A DNA stretch of 64,000 bases. Origin: Fictibacillus phosphorivorans. Its GTDB lineage: Bacteria; Bacillota; Bacilli; Bacillales; Fictibacillaceae. A program made the position numbers and the translations under genes. The notes beneath the pieces are model-generated. The model searched no databases. It was not told where the DNA came from and was given only the letters and a program-made list of their open reading frames with translations. The stretch spans positions 1,436,177-1,500,176 of the forward strand of contig NZ_VDZU01000001.1 in the NCBI RefSeq assembly GCF_007673525.1. Direction: 5' to 3'. The number at the start of each line of letters is the position of its first letter. Positions within the stretch are counted from its first letter, which is position 1. Below are positions 48,821 through 57,166 of the stretch, in pieces.

Positions 48821-48854
48821 AACCAAGAGGCTGTTTAGTCTCTTGGTTTTTTTT
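48821..48854 (+). terminator. Intrinsic terminator after the cotransporter gene
   Basis: AACCAAGAG and CTCTTGGTT with a 10-base loop are followed by eight T. The next ribosome site begins just after it. Confidence 0.85.
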
Positions 48855-48873
48855 ATGTAAAGGAGAAGTACAT

Positions 48874-49356
48874 ATGGATATTTTATATTGGATCATCATC
48901 GGTCTAGCTTTTGCCATTAGCTTTATCGCGTTGGTCTATCCCATCTTACCGGGTGTATTATTTCTTGCAGCGGGTTTTATCATCTATGGATTTGCGTTTT
49001 CGTTCGAACCTTTCACACCATTCTTCATCATTGTTCAGGTGTTATTGTTTATCAGTTTATTTATTGTTGATTATGTAGGAAATGCATATGCAGTGAAGAA
49101 AAAAGGCGGGTCAAAGGCTGCCCTATGGGGAAGTACGATCGGTTTGATCGCAGGACCATTTGTTATTCCTGTAGCAGGGATCTTGATCGGACCGTTTATA
49201 GGTGCTGTGTTAGCAGAACTTCTGTTTCAAAAGAAAGGTCTAAAAAGAGCTGTATCAATAGGGATAGGGACTGTTCTTGCCTTTGTCGGTACAACCCTAA
49301 TTAAAGTGCTTACGCAAGCGATAATGATTGGTTATTTTTATTTCCAAGTCTTATAA
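48874..49356 (+). CDS. DUF456 membrane protein (YqgC-like)
   Basis: A 160-residue integral membrane protein with about four helices and the DUF456 glycine-rich centre (GGSKAALWGSTIGLIAGPF, PVAGILIGPFIGAVLAELL). I start at ATG 48874 after AAAGGAGAAG; the longer frame from 48817 reads through the preceding terminator. Function is unknown. Position agrees with yqgC next to sodA in B. subtilis. Confidence 0.85.
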   Translation: MDILYWIIIGLAFAISFIALVYPILPGVLFLAAGFIIYGFAFSFEPFTPFFIIVQVLLFISLFIVDYVGNAYAVKKKGGSKAALWGSTIGLIAGPFVIPVAGILIGPFIGAVLAELLFQKKGLKRAVSIGIGTVLAFVGTTLIKVLTQAIMIGYFYFQVL

Positions 49357-49446
49357 ACGCTCTTGCTAATTATGTACCACCATGCTATATTATTTTTGTT
49401 CTGAAAAAGCACATGTGTTCGTTTGAACTAATTTTTAAAAATGTTA

Positions 49447-49476
49447 TTGACTTTAAATGACGCATCGTGCTATAGT
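49447..49476 (+). promoter_or_regulatory. Promoter of the tRNA cluster
   Basis: TTGACT and TATAGT with 18 bp between them lie 34 bp before the first tRNA. The 49357-49509 gap has no other feature. Confidence 0.65.
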
Positions 49477-49509
49477 AGTTCTTGTCCTTAACAAACGTTA
49501 AGACGTTAT

Positions 49510-49584
49510 TCCACAGTAGCTCAGTGGTAGAGCTATCGGCTGTTAACCGATCGGTCGTAGGTTCGAGTCCTACCTGTGGAGCCA
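49510..49584 (+). tRNA. tRNA-Asn (GTT)
   Basis: Cloverleaf with acceptor TCCACAG/CTGTGGA, anticodon GTT at 49542-49544, T arm GTAGG-TTCGAGT-CCTAC and encoded GCCA end. All stems pair fully. Confidence 0.96.
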
Positions 49585-49588
49585 TTTT

Positions 49589-49665
49589 GGCGGTGTAGCT
49601 CAGCTGGCTAGAGCGTACGGTTCATACCCGTGAGGTCGTGGGTTCGACTCCCTCCGCCGCTACCA
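49589..49665 (+). tRNA. tRNA-Met, elongator (CAT)
   Basis: Acceptor GGCGGTG with CGCCGCT, anticodon CAT at 49623-49625, CCA encoded. It resembles the Bacillus elongator tRNA-Met. The T stem GTGGG/CCCTC has a U-U mismatch at positions 50-64. It lacks the three G-C pairs of the initiator anticodon stem. Confidence 0.92.
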
Positions 49666-49686
49666 AAATGTTTTTATACTCACGAT

Positions 49687-49763
49687 GGCGGTCGTGGCGA
49701 AGTGGTTAACGCATCGGATTGTGGTTCCGACATTCGGGGGTTCGATTCCCCTCGTCCGCCCCA
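49687..49763 (+). tRNA. tRNA-His (GTG)
   Basis: Anticodon GTG at 49721-49723, extra 5' G opposite C73 as required for histidine tRNA, CCA encoded. The acceptor GCGGTCG/CGTCCGC has a U5-U68 mismatch, which is unusual. Confidence 0.92.
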
Positions 49764-49788
49764 TAACATTTACATAAGTTTCTCCATT

Positions 49789-49865
49789 GGACCCTTAGCT
49801 CAGTTGGTCAGAGCGGTCGGCTCATAACCGATTGGTCGTAGGTTCGAGTCCTACAGGGTCCACCA
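49789..49865 (+). tRNA. tRNA-Ile2 (CAT, lysidine type)
   Basis: The anticodon triplet is CAT (49823-49825) but the body (GGACCCTTAGCTCAG, CTCATAA loop) matches isoleucine tRNA whose C34 is changed to lysidine by TilS to read AUA. All stems pair. Software may label it Met. Confidence 0.85.
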
Positions 49866-49872
49866 TAATCGA

Positions 49873-49965
49873 GGAGGTATACCCAAGTCCGGCTGAAGGG
49901 ATCGGTCTTGAAAACCGACAGGGGTTTAACGACCCGCGGGGGTTCGAATCCCTCTACCTCCTCCA
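49873..49965 (+). tRNA. tRNA-Ser (TGA)
   Basis: A 93-nt class II tRNA with a long variable arm, anticodon TGA at 49909-49911 and acceptor GGAGGTA/TACCTCC. The base before CCA (discriminator 73) is T; bacterial serine tRNAs usually have G. Confidence 0.94.
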
Positions 49966-49974
49966 TTACATATT

Positions 49975-50031
49975 GGCTCGGTAGCTACGAGCATTAGAGC
50001 ACGAGTATGCTACGAGTTGTCTCGACAGGTA
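49975..50031 (+). pseudogene. Possible tRNA remnant before tRNA-Phe
   Basis: GGCTCGGTAGCT is nearly identical to the first 12 bases of the functional tRNA-Phe at 50109 (GGCTCGATAGCT), and AGAGCACGAG follows at a comparable distance. No anticodon stem or T arm can be built, so this would be a decayed gene copy. Confidence 0.35.
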
Positions 50032-50108
50032 CACCCTAGAAGAAGACGTGTAGAGGAAGAGACACAGTTATTGAATAAGACTAATAAATTTTGGTTCTTA
50101 AAATTTTT

Positions 50109-50184
<76 letters not shown>

Positions 50185-50199
50185 TACATATATAACATC

Positions 50200-50232
50200 A
50201 ACCTTACGATAAGCGTGTCGTAAGGTTTTTTT
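50200..50232 (+). terminator. Terminator of the tRNA cluster
   Basis: AACCTTACGA and TCGTAAGGTT with an 8-base loop are followed by seven T. Confidence 0.9.
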
Positions 50233-50401
50233 ATGTTTAAAAAGGGTACAGTGTTTAAGAATTGAAAGTTCATCCTAAATTTGATAAGGTAAACATGTTG
50301 AATACTTTCTAAACAAGAAAGTTGATTAAATGGGTTTCACTTTTCAAGTAACTCTTGAAAATGAACATAAAAATTTTACATATTATGAGGAGGAAATGAA
50401 C

Positions 50402-51013
50402 ATGGCTAAATTTGAACTGCCTGCATTACCTTATGAAACAAGTGCACTTGAACCGCATATCGACAAAGAAACAATGGAGATCCACCATGGTCGCCATCAC
50501 AAAACATACGTTGATAACTTAAATGCTGCTCTTGAAGGGCAAGCTGAGTTTGAAAACAAAAGCTTGGAAGATCTTTTAACTAACTTAGATGCACTTCCAC
50601 AAAGCATCCAAAACGCTGTTAGAAACAATGGTGGTGGACATGCTAATCATAGCTTATTCTGGGAAGTGATCGCACCAGGCGGAGCAAACACACCTTCAGG
50701 TGAGCTTGCTGACAAGATCAACAACAAATTTGGAAGTCTTGATGCATTTAAAGAAGAGTTTGCAAACGCTGGGAAAACAAGATTCGGTTCTGGTTGGGCT
50801 TGGCTAGTAGTAAACAATGGTGAACTTGAAGTAACTAGCACTCCAAACCAAGATACTCCGGTTATGGAAGGAAAGACACCTATCCTTGGACTTGATGTGT
50901 GGGAGCACGCTTACTATTTAAAATATCAAAACAAGCGTCCAGATTATATTTCAGCGTTTTGGAACGTTGTAAACTGGGATGAAGTTGAAAAGCGTTACAA
51001 CGAAGCAAAATAA
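50402..51013 (+). CDS. sodA: Manganese/iron superoxide dismutase SodA
   Basis: SodA converts superoxide to peroxide and oxygen. The 203-residue protein has the metal ligands in [16 protein letters not shown] (first His), [10 protein letters not shown] (His), and [18 protein letters not shown] (Asp and His). [13 protein letters not shown] sequence ([14 protein letters not shown]) precedes them. I start at the ATG giving MAKFELP, 8 bases after GAGGAGG; an ATG at 50396 is too close. It lies after the tRNA cluster, as in Bacillus, with its own terminator. Confidence 0.97.
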   Translation: MAKFELPALPYETSALEPHIDKETMEIHHGRHHKTYVDNLNAALEGQAEFENKSLEDLLTNLDALPQSIQNAVRNNGGGHANHSLFWEVIAPGGANTPSGELADKINNKFGSLDAFKEEFANAGKTRFGSGWAWLVVNNGELEVTSTPNQDTPVMEGKTPILGLDVWEHAYYLKYQNKRPDYISAFWNVVNWDEVEKRYNEAK

Positions 51014-51274
51014 TTACGTAACTAAGCCGCTGGCATGCCAGTGGCTTTTTATTATGCCTTTATCATGAATTTCATAATGGTCAGATAATGTTACAAGTAA
51101 TTCATCTAGCATGAAATTTCCATCACCAAAGGGAACAGTGGACTGAACAACAAAGATGTTTTTAGTTTGAAAATACCAAAGTTGTCTTTGATCAGCATTT
51201 TTATTCTTAGGACTCAATAAGGATTGATTCAAGATTTCTTCATCTACAGAATCAAATATCCAATACTCAAACAA
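51014..51274 (-). CDS. Hypothetical small protein, convergent with sodA
   Basis: An 86-residue frame on the minus strand with a UUG start and a good ribosome site (GAAGGAG, 9 bases before). It begins MFEYWIFDSVDEEILNQSLL and contains QLWYFQTKNIFVVQSTVPFG, with many aromatic residues and no membrane segment or signal. The last 13 codons run through the sodA terminator, and the stop touches the sodA stop. I recognise no family. Coding is likely but not certain. Confidence 0.5.
   Translation of the reverse strand: MFEYWIFDSVDEEILNQSLLSPKNKNADQRQLWYFQTKNIFVVQSTVPFGDGNFMLDELLVTLSDHYEIHDKGIIKSHWHASGLVT
51024..51050 (+). terminator. Intrinsic terminator of sodA
   Basis: AAGCCGCTGGCA and TGCCAGTGGCTT form a near-perfect palindrome with one wobble, followed by T. 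Confidence 0.88.
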
Positions 51275-51319
51275 ATTGGTTCACTCCTTCTTTTTCGCTG
51301 CTTATGAAAAATGATTAAC

Positions 51320-51380
51320 CTAAGTGGAAACCCACTACTTTCAAAAAGAGTTTTAATGGATACGATAACAACCTTGCAAT
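51320..51380 (+). repeat. Possible 3' remnant of the interspersed repeat
   Basis: GTGGAAACCCACTACTTTCA followed by AATGGATACGATAACAACC resembles the 3' end and flank of copy D (GCGGAAATCAACTACTTTCA, AATGTATACGAAAACAG). No 5' part is seen. It lies in the gap before the MFS gene. Confidence 0.35.
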
Positions 51381-51458
51381 AAAATCCAATTTCTTTAAAA
51401 GTGAATAGCTCTCATCGTCTTGAAAGACACTAACGACGAAATGTAAGGGGGCGAAATC

Positions 51459-52736
51459 ATGAGAATCAAAAAATTCATGGATACCGACCAATACCCTAGA
51501 GATTTGTTTTTGTTGTTATTTGTAGGTGGATTATTTACGTTAAGTACGGCTCTATCTAATACATTTGTTAACATATTTCTTTGGAAACAATCGGGTAAGA
51601 TCACGGATATTGCCTGTTATAATCTATCCATTGTAGTCATGCAGCCAATAGCATTTTATTTTGCCGGTTGGTTTGCAAAAAAAATTGATCGCGTCATCGT
51701 ATTGAGGATCGGAGTTTTTATCCTCGCTTTATTTTATATCGGAGTCCTTTTAATGGGATCAATGGCAAGCAAATATCTCATTGTATTAGGAGCCATGTTA
51801 GGATTTGGATTGGGATTTTACTGGCTTGCATTTAATGTGTTGACTCTTGAAGTTACAGAACCTGAGACGCGAGACTTTTTTAACGGATATTTAGGTGTTT
51901 TAAACTCTATATCGGGAATGATCGGACCACTGAGTGCGGGTTATATCATTACTAGGATGGACAAACATCTTGGGTATGAAACCATATTCAGTATCTCGAT
52001 GGTTTTATTTTTGATAGCTGTTGTCATTAGCTTCTTTTTAAAGAGGAGAAAGGCGGATGGACTGTACGGTATCCGCAAAGTTTTACAAGAACGAAAGCAG
52101 GATAAAGCTTGGCTACAATTGTTAAGAGCACATTTTTTTCAAGGTTTTCGTGAAGGTACTTTTATTTTTTTAATCGTGATTTGGGTATACACTGCTTCTA
52201 AAAGTGAGTTTGCACTCGGAACGTATGGTTTCGTTCAATCTTTTGTGTCATTTATCGGGTATTATTGTGTGTCGCATTACTTGAATCCAAAAGATAGGAT
52301 GAAAGCGATATTTGGGGGAGGACTGCTCTTGTTCGTTTCTCCATTCATGCTCTTGTTTCCTATTTCGTTTACGCTTTTAATTATTTATGGAGTTTCTGTA
52401 TCGATCGCTTATCCCTTATTGTTAGTGCCTTATGTCTCATTGACTTATGATATTATAGGAAAATGCCGTGGTATTCATGAAAAAAGGATTGAGTATATCG
52501 TTGTTCGTGAGATGTATCTGAATGCTGGACGAATCGTTTCAATCGTAACGTTTATCACCGTTGTTCATTTCCTAACAGAAAAAACAGGTATTCCTTTATT
52601 ACTTCCTATTTTAGGAGCGGGGCACTTTATGATTTATTTCTGTTTACGAAAAGTGTCAGTCCCTATTCATCACTCTTCAAAACCCATTGAGATTGCCGAA
52701 ACTCAACAAGATGGAAACAATTCAAATAAACAATGA
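51459..52736 (+). CDS. MFS transporter (YqgE-like)
   Basis: A 425-residue major facilitator protein with about twelve hydrophobic helices and a basic central loop (KRRKADGLYGIRKVLQERKQ). MFS-type glycines are seen in GAMLGFGLGFYWLAFN. Substrate is unknown; drug-like or small-solute export is only a guess. Position between sodA and pbpA equals yqgE of B. subtilis. AAGGGGG precedes the ATG. Confidence 0.88.
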   Translation: MRIKKFMDTDQYPRDLFLLLFVGGLFTLSTALSNTFVNIFLWKQSGKITDIACYNLSIVVMQPIAFYFAGWFAKKIDRVIVLRIGVFILALFYIGVLLMGSMASKYLIVLGAMLGFGLGFYWLAFNVLTLEVTEPETRDFFNGYLGVLNSISGMIGPLSAGYIITRMDKHLGYETIFSISMVLFLIAVVISFFLKRRKADGLYGIRKVLQERKQDKAWLQLLRAHFFQGFREGTFIFLIVIWVYTASKSEFALGTYGFVQSFVSFIGYYCVSHYLNPKDRMKAIFGGGLLLFVSPFMLLFPISFTLLIIYGVSVSIAYPLLLVPYVSLTYDIIGKCRGIHEKRIEYIVVREMYLNAGRIVSIVTFITVVHFLTEKTGIPLLLPILGAGHFMIYFCLRKVSVPIHHSSKPIEIAETQQDGNNSNKQ

Positions 52737-52743
52737 TTATCTT

Positions 52744-52773
52744 TTGACATAATTACCTTGGTAAGGATACTAT
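52744..52773 (+). promoter_or_regulatory. Sigma-A promoter of pbpA
   Basis: A perfect TTGACA and TACTAT lie 18 bp apart, about 85 bp before the pbpA ATG. Confidence 0.6.
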
Positions 52774-52804
52774 TATTATGGAGATATAATTACCGGTTCG
52801 CTTT

Positions 52805-52826
52805 AGACACCCTTCTCAGGGTGTCT
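52805..52826 (+). promoter_or_regulatory. Leader hairpin before pbpA
   Basis: AGACACCC and GGGTGTCT with a 6-base loop form a stable hairpin between the promoter and pbpA. It lacks an adjacent T run (TTTT comes 6 bases later), so it is either a weak terminator of the MFS gene or a leader structure. Confidence 0.5.
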
Positions 52827-52856
52827 GTGCTGTTTTAAAGGGAGATTTACAATATT

Positions 52857-54908
52857 ATGAAAACAAAAGATAAAAAGAAGAAAAATCATGTTCCGATTCG
52901 AATCAATGCCCTGTTCATATCTGTATTTTTTCTCTTTTCTGTTCTAGTTCTCCGCTTAGGCTACGTGCAGATCGTAAAAGGAGAAGAATATCAGCGTACA
53001 GCTTATTTAACAGAAAATGTAACAACGAAATTGGATGCTCCGCGTGGCAAGATGCTGGATGCTAACTATCGCGTAGTTGTTGATAATGAACCTGTTTTCT
53101 CTATTACATATACGAGAACACAAGAAGCTGATGCTGAGGAAAGACATCAGCTGGCACTGAAGTTAGCGGATCTAATCGAAAAGGGAACTGATGAGCTGAC
53201 TGAGCGAGACAAGAAAGATTATTTTATTTTTTTAAACGAAAAGAAAGTCGAATCAAGAATTTCTAAAGAGGAAAAGAAGGATACACCTCCAGAAGAACTA
53301 TACGATTTAATGCTAGAAAAGGTAACAGAAGAGGATATTAACTCATTTTCTGAAAAAGAACTTGAGGTCTTGGCGATAAAAAGTGAGATGGACCGAGGAT
53401 ATACTCTATCTCCACAACGTATAAAGATCGGAGCTACTGAAAAAGAGATTGCGATGATCAGTGAACACTTACCTGAGTTAGAAGGAGTGGACATTAAGCC
53501 GGATGCTGAACGCTCATATCCATTTAAGAATTCATTCCGAGATATATTTGGCCAAGTAAAACAAATTCCTAAATCAAGGATGGACTACTATACTTCTCGC
53601 GGCAACGATCGCAATGATATGGTTGGAACGAGTTTTCTGGAAGAACAATACGAATCTCTTCTTCGCGGCACAAAAACGAAGATCAAATATGTAACTGATA
53701 AAAAAGGAAATCCGGTTGGAGATCCTGTTGAAGAAGAAGGTGCAAGAGGGAGCGATCTTGTATTAACAGTAGACATGAGTCTTCAACAAGAGGTCGAAAA
53801 AGTCATTGAAGAAAAGTTGAAAGACGCGATCCGAGGGAAAAATGCATACGCAAACAGTAAATTAGATAGTGCTTATGTTGTGATGATGGATCCGAATACA
53901 GGTGCGATCCTTTCTATGGCTGCAAAGGAATATGATCGAAAAACCGGGAAGTTTATCGATATACCTTTTGGTAACGTTTATCATTCGTATGCAATGGGCT
54001 CAACAGTTAAAGGAGCTACTGTACTCACAGGTTTACAACAAGGCGTTGTTTCTCCTAATACCGTGATAAACGATGCGCCACTCACTTTTGGAGATGGAAG
54101 ATCTCTGAAATCACATGAAAGTATGGGTCCAGTTGATGCTGTTGAAGCATTAGAACGTTCATCAAACGTATATATGTGGCATATTGCCATGAAACTAGCA
54201 GGGTACGATTATTCAAACAAACGATTTAATGAGAACAAGGTTCAAGAAGCGTTTGAAATACTAAGAAACTCATATAGCCAGTTCGGGTTAGGTGTTCCAA
54301 CTGGAATTGACCTGCCTTCTGAAGCTACTGGTTACAACACCGGAATGAGCCGTGAACTCTCTCAAGCGATGTTCTTCTCTATCGGACAATTTGATACGTA
54401 TACACCGATGCAGATGGCACAATACGTTTCAACCATTGCGAATGGCGGTTTAAGAATGCAACCGCACCTGTTGAAAGAGGTGAGAGAGCCATCCGTTGAT
54501 CCAAATAAATTAGGAAAGCTTCAGTACCGTTTTGAGCCAAACGTTCTGAACAAGATTGAGATGTCACCTAGTCAGATCAAGGTTGTACAAAAAGGATTTT
54601 ATGAAGTTATGCACGGCAACCAGGGTACAGCTGCTTGGATGTTTAAGAATAAAGATTATAATCCGGCAGGAAAAACAGGTACAGCCGAAATTGATAAAGC
54701 TACAGGAATCGTTAACAAAACATTGATCGGATATGCCCCTTACGAAAATCCAGAAGTAGCATTCGCTGTTGTAGTCCCTGATATTAAAGAAGGAAATACG
54801 AATAGTGAAATTGCTGAAGGTGCGTTGGATGCTTACTTCTCTATGAAAAAAGAAGGTATACCAACTAAGGCTGATCCAAAAGAAGAAAATATTGAAGAAC
54901 CACGCTAA
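52857..54908 (+). CDS. pbpA: Class B penicillin-binding protein PbpA (transpeptidase)
   Basis: A 683-residue high-molecular-weight class B PBP that crosslinks peptidoglycan during elongation (the PBP2a/PBP2 role). It has an N-terminal membrane anchor (about 17-38), a dimerisation/pedestal domain (about 50-320) and a transpeptidase domain with the active serine in GSTVKGAT (about Ser382), SxN as SSN (about 435-437) and KTGTAE (about 606). PRGKMLDANYRVV is the usual pedestal motif. It is monocistronic, and the terminator starts within its last codons. Confidence 0.95.
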   Translation: MKTKDKKKKNHVPIRINALFISVFFLFSVLVLRLGYVQIVKGEEYQRTAYLTENVTTKLDAPRGKMLDANYRVVVDNEPVFSITYTRTQEADAEERHQLALKLADLIEKGTDELTERDKKDYFIFLNEKKVESRISKEEKKDTPPEELYDLMLEKVTEEDINSFSEKELEVLAIKSEMDRGYTLSPQRIKIGATEKEIAMISEHLPELEGVDIKPDAERSYPFKNSFRDIFGQVKQIPKSRMDYYTSRGNDRNDMVGTSFLEEQYESLLRGTKTKIKYVTDKKGNPVGDPVEEEGARGSDLVLTVDMSLQQEVEKVIEEKLKDAIRGKNAYANSKLDSAYVVMMDPNTGAILSMAAKEYDRKTGKFIDIPFGNVYHSYAMGSTVKGATVLTGLQQGVVSPNTVINDAPLTFGDGRSLKSHESMGPVDAVEALERSSNVYMWHIAMKLAGYDYSNKRFNENKVQEAFEILRNSYSQFGLGVPTGIDLPSEATGYNTGMSRELSQAMFFSIGQFDTYTPMQMAQYVSTIANGGLRMQPHLLKEVREPSVDPNKLGKLQYRFEPNVLNKIEMSPSQIKVVQKGFYEVMHGNQGTAAWMFKNKDYNPAGKTGTAEIDKATGIVNKTLIGYAPYENPEVAFAVVVPDIKEGNTNSEIAEGALDAYFSMKKEGIPTKADPKEENIEEPR

Positions 54909-54929
54909 TCAAGCGTGGTTCTTTTTTTG
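54896..54929 (+). terminator. Intrinsic terminator after pbpA
   Basis: AGAACCACGCT and AGCGTGGTTCT with a 5-base loop are followed by T; the stem overlaps the stop codon. Confidence 0.9.
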
Positions 54930-54983
54930 TATAGATAAATTAGGATTGCAAACAATAAGAACATATTCATGGATAAGCCAGTC

Positions 54984-55022
54984 TTAACAATACCTTTACA
55001 ATTCATTAAAACCTAGTTCACA
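54984..55022 (+). promoter_or_regulatory. PhoP box of the pst operon (four direct repeats)
   Basis: TTAACA, TTTACA, TTAAAA and TTCACA occur with exactly 5 bases between each (11-bp period), the pattern bound by PhoP in B. subtilis (TTHACA repeats). It lies 122 bp before pstS, so phosphate starvation should activate the operon. The -10 is not clear. Confidence 0.85.
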
Positions 55023-55143
55023 TTCAAGGTTTATTGTAGAACATGTAAGAAAGAAACAAGCTTTAAAAAAGGGATCATGACCTGAGAAAAACTTCTCTAA
55101 CATGATAAGACGAAATAATCATATTTTAGGGGGACCTATCAAG

Positions 55144-56103
55144 ATGAAGAAAATGAAGTCTGTGTACCTTTTGGCAGTAATGTCGCTAATCTTAGTTTTT
55201 GCAGCAGCATGTGGAAACAAGAGTGAAGATGGAGCTGCAGGCGGCGGAGATCTTAGCGGAAAGATTAAAATTGATGGATCTTCCACAGTATTCCCGATCA
55301 TGGAAGCTGTTTCTGAAGAGTTCCAAGCTGCAAATCCTGATGTGCAAGCACCTGTAGGAGTATCTGGAACGGGTGGAGGATTTGAAAAATTCGTTCGTGG
55401 AGAATTAGATCTTGCTAACGCTTCTCGTCCAATTAAAGATGAAGAAAAAACAGCAGCTGAAGAAAAAGGCATTGAATATACAGAATTTGAACTCGCGAAA
55501 GATGGTCTTTCAGTAGTTGTTTCAAAAGAAAACGACTTTGTTGATCACCTTACGCTAGATGAACTTAAAAAGATTTTCTTAGAAGAAAACCCTGCTAAGA
55601 CATGGGCAGATGTTCGTGAAGGTTGGCCTAAGAAAAAAATCGAAGTTTTCTCTCCAGGAACTGACTCTGGAACATATGACTACTTCGATGAAGTAATCCT
55701 TGAAGAAAAACCAATGCGCCGTGACGCACAGCTTTCTGAAGATGATAACGTACTAGTGCAAGGTGTAACAGGTTCTAAGAATGCGATTGGATTCTTTGGA
55801 TACGCATATTACCAAGCAAACAAAGAAAAAGTGAAAGCTGTCCCGATCGATGGAGGTAACGGACCTGTCGAGCCAACACCAAAGACAATTGAATCTGGAG
55901 AATACGCACCACTTTCTCGCCCATTGTTCACTTATGTAAATAACAAAGCGTTAAAAGATAACGAAGCAGTGTATGAATATATGAAGTTTGCTCTTGAAAA
56001 CTCAGGTGAACTTGCTTCTTCTGATACGATTGGATACGTTTCTCTTCCTAAGGAAAAATACGAAGAGCAAATGAAAAAGCTAGATGAGCTTGCAGGTAAA
56101 TAA
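55144..56103 (+). CDS. pstS: Phosphate-binding lipoprotein PstS
   Basis: A 319-residue phosphate-binding lipoprotein of the Pst importer. The signal ends in the lipobox VFAAAC (Cys23). Phosphate-binding segments are IDGSSTVFPIMEAVSEEF, GVSGTGGGFEKFVRGE, ANASRPIKDEE and SPGTDSGTYDYF, the typical Ser/Thr/Asp set. It starts the operon behind a PhoP box with AGGGGGACC as ribosome site; the frame opens earlier but without one. A partial terminator separates it from pstC. Confidence 0.96.
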   Translation: MKKMKSVYLLAVMSLILVFAAACGNKSEDGAAGGGDLSGKIKIDGSSTVFPIMEAVSEEFQAANPDVQAPVGVSGTGGGFEKFVRGELDLANASRPIKDEEKTAAEEKGIEYTEFELAKDGLSVVVSKENDFVDHLTLDELKKIFLEENPAKTWADVREGWPKKKIEVFSPGTDSGTYDYFDEVILEEKPMRRDAQLSEDDNVLVQGVTGSKNAIGFFGYAYYQANKEKVKAVPIDGGNGPVEPTPKTIESGEYAPLSRPLFTYVNNKALKDNEAVYEYMKFALENSGELASSDTIGYVSLPKEKYEEQMKKLDELAGK

Positions 56104-56144
56104 TTGTCCTTTATGGAAGTAGAGGAATAAGAATCTTAAACAAG

Positions 56145-56173
56145 GGTGAGGAGCGAGGAATCTCCTCACCTTT
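56145..56173 (+). terminator. Weak terminator between pstS and pstC
   Basis: GGTGAGGAG and CTCCTCACC with an 8-base loop are followed by only TTT. It probably stops a part of transcripts so that pstS is made in excess. Confidence 0.65.
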
Positions 56174-56212
56174 CACCTGTTTAGTATTGTCGAATTATAG
56201 GAGGTCTTGTTG

Positions 56213-57166
56213 GTGTCCAGAGATAAAACAAACCAAAAATCAATCCGCTCTATGATTCAGGAGAATAAGTCTTCAAGAAGTCAATCGGCGGTAATGGAAA
56301 AGGTAGTTCCAAAAATCTTTCTAATCTGTGCAATCATATCTATCTTTACAACAATAGGTATCGTCTTTACATTGTTAACAGAAACTTTTACATTTTTTAA
56401 CCGAATCTCAATTGTTGAGTTCTTTACAAATACTCGATGGTTTCCTTTTACATCTGACGAAAATGCAGACTTCGGGATCATTGCTCTTATAATGGGTACA
56501 TTGACAGTAACAGCTATTGCTATGGTTGTCGCTATCCCGATTGGTCTTGCTGCAGCTATATATTTAAGTGAATACGCATCTGCAAAAACGAGAAAAGTTA
56601 TTAAACCTATCTTGGAAGTATTAGCGGGAATTCCTACAATTGTATATGGATTCTTTGCTCTCACTTTTGTTACACCCTTATTGGATAAGATCATTCCAGG
56701 TGGAATCTCGATCTTTAACGCACTAAGTCCCGGAATTGTAGTAGGGATCATGATTATTCCTATGATTGCTTCATTGTCTGAAGATGCGATGAATGCAGTT
56801 CCGAACTCTATGAGAGAAGGTGCGTTGGCTCTTGGTGCAACCCGTTTTGAAGTGGCAATGAAAGTGGTACTTCCGGCAGCACTCTCGGGAGTTATCGCAT
56901 CATTCGTACTAGGGATATCTAGAGCAATCGGTGAAACAATGATCGTTACCATTGCGGGTGGTTCTAGACCAACTGCAGATATTAATGTAACGGAGTCTAT
57001 CCAAACGATGACTGCTTATATCGTTCAGGTAAGCCAAGGAGACACGGGCTATGGTACAACGATTTATTACAGTATTTATGCAGTAGGTATGACTTTGTTC
57101 GTCTTTACATTAATTATGAATCTACTTGCTCAATTCATTTCCCGCAAGTTTAGGGAGGAATATTAA
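56213..57166 (+). CDS. pstC: Phosphate ABC transporter permease PstC
   Basis: A 317-residue membrane subunit of Pst with about six helices; the coupling EAA loop is visible as MREGALALGATRFEVAMKVVLPAALSG, and VLAGIPTIVYGFFAL is conserved in PstC. Three in-frame starts (UUG 56207, UUG 56210, GTG 56213) follow ATAGGAGG; the GTG has the best spacing. The end overlaps the first base of pstA. Confidence 0.95.
   Translation: MSRDKTNQKSIRSMIQENKSSRSQSAVMEKVVPKIFLICAIISIFTTIGIVFTLLTETFTFFNRISIVEFFTNTRWFPFTSDENADFGIIALIMGTLTVTAIAMVVAIPIGLAAAIYLSEYASAKTRKVIKPILEVLAGIPTIVYGFFALTFVTPLLDKIIPGGISIFNALSPGIVVGIMIIPMIASLSEDAMNAVPNSMREGALALGATRFEVAMKVVLPAALSGVIASFVLGISRAIGETMIVTIAGGSRPTADINVTESIQTMTAYIVQVSQGDTGYGTTIYYSIYAVGMTLFVFTLIMNLLAQFISRKFREEY

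Noticed and set aside
49789..49865. Second CAT tRNA as initiator tRNA-Met
   Set aside because: It lacks the three G-C pairs in the anticodon stem and its body matches isoleucine tRNA with lysidine.
56281..56952. 223-codon minus-strand frame over pstC
   Set aside because: Antisense shadow of pstC.
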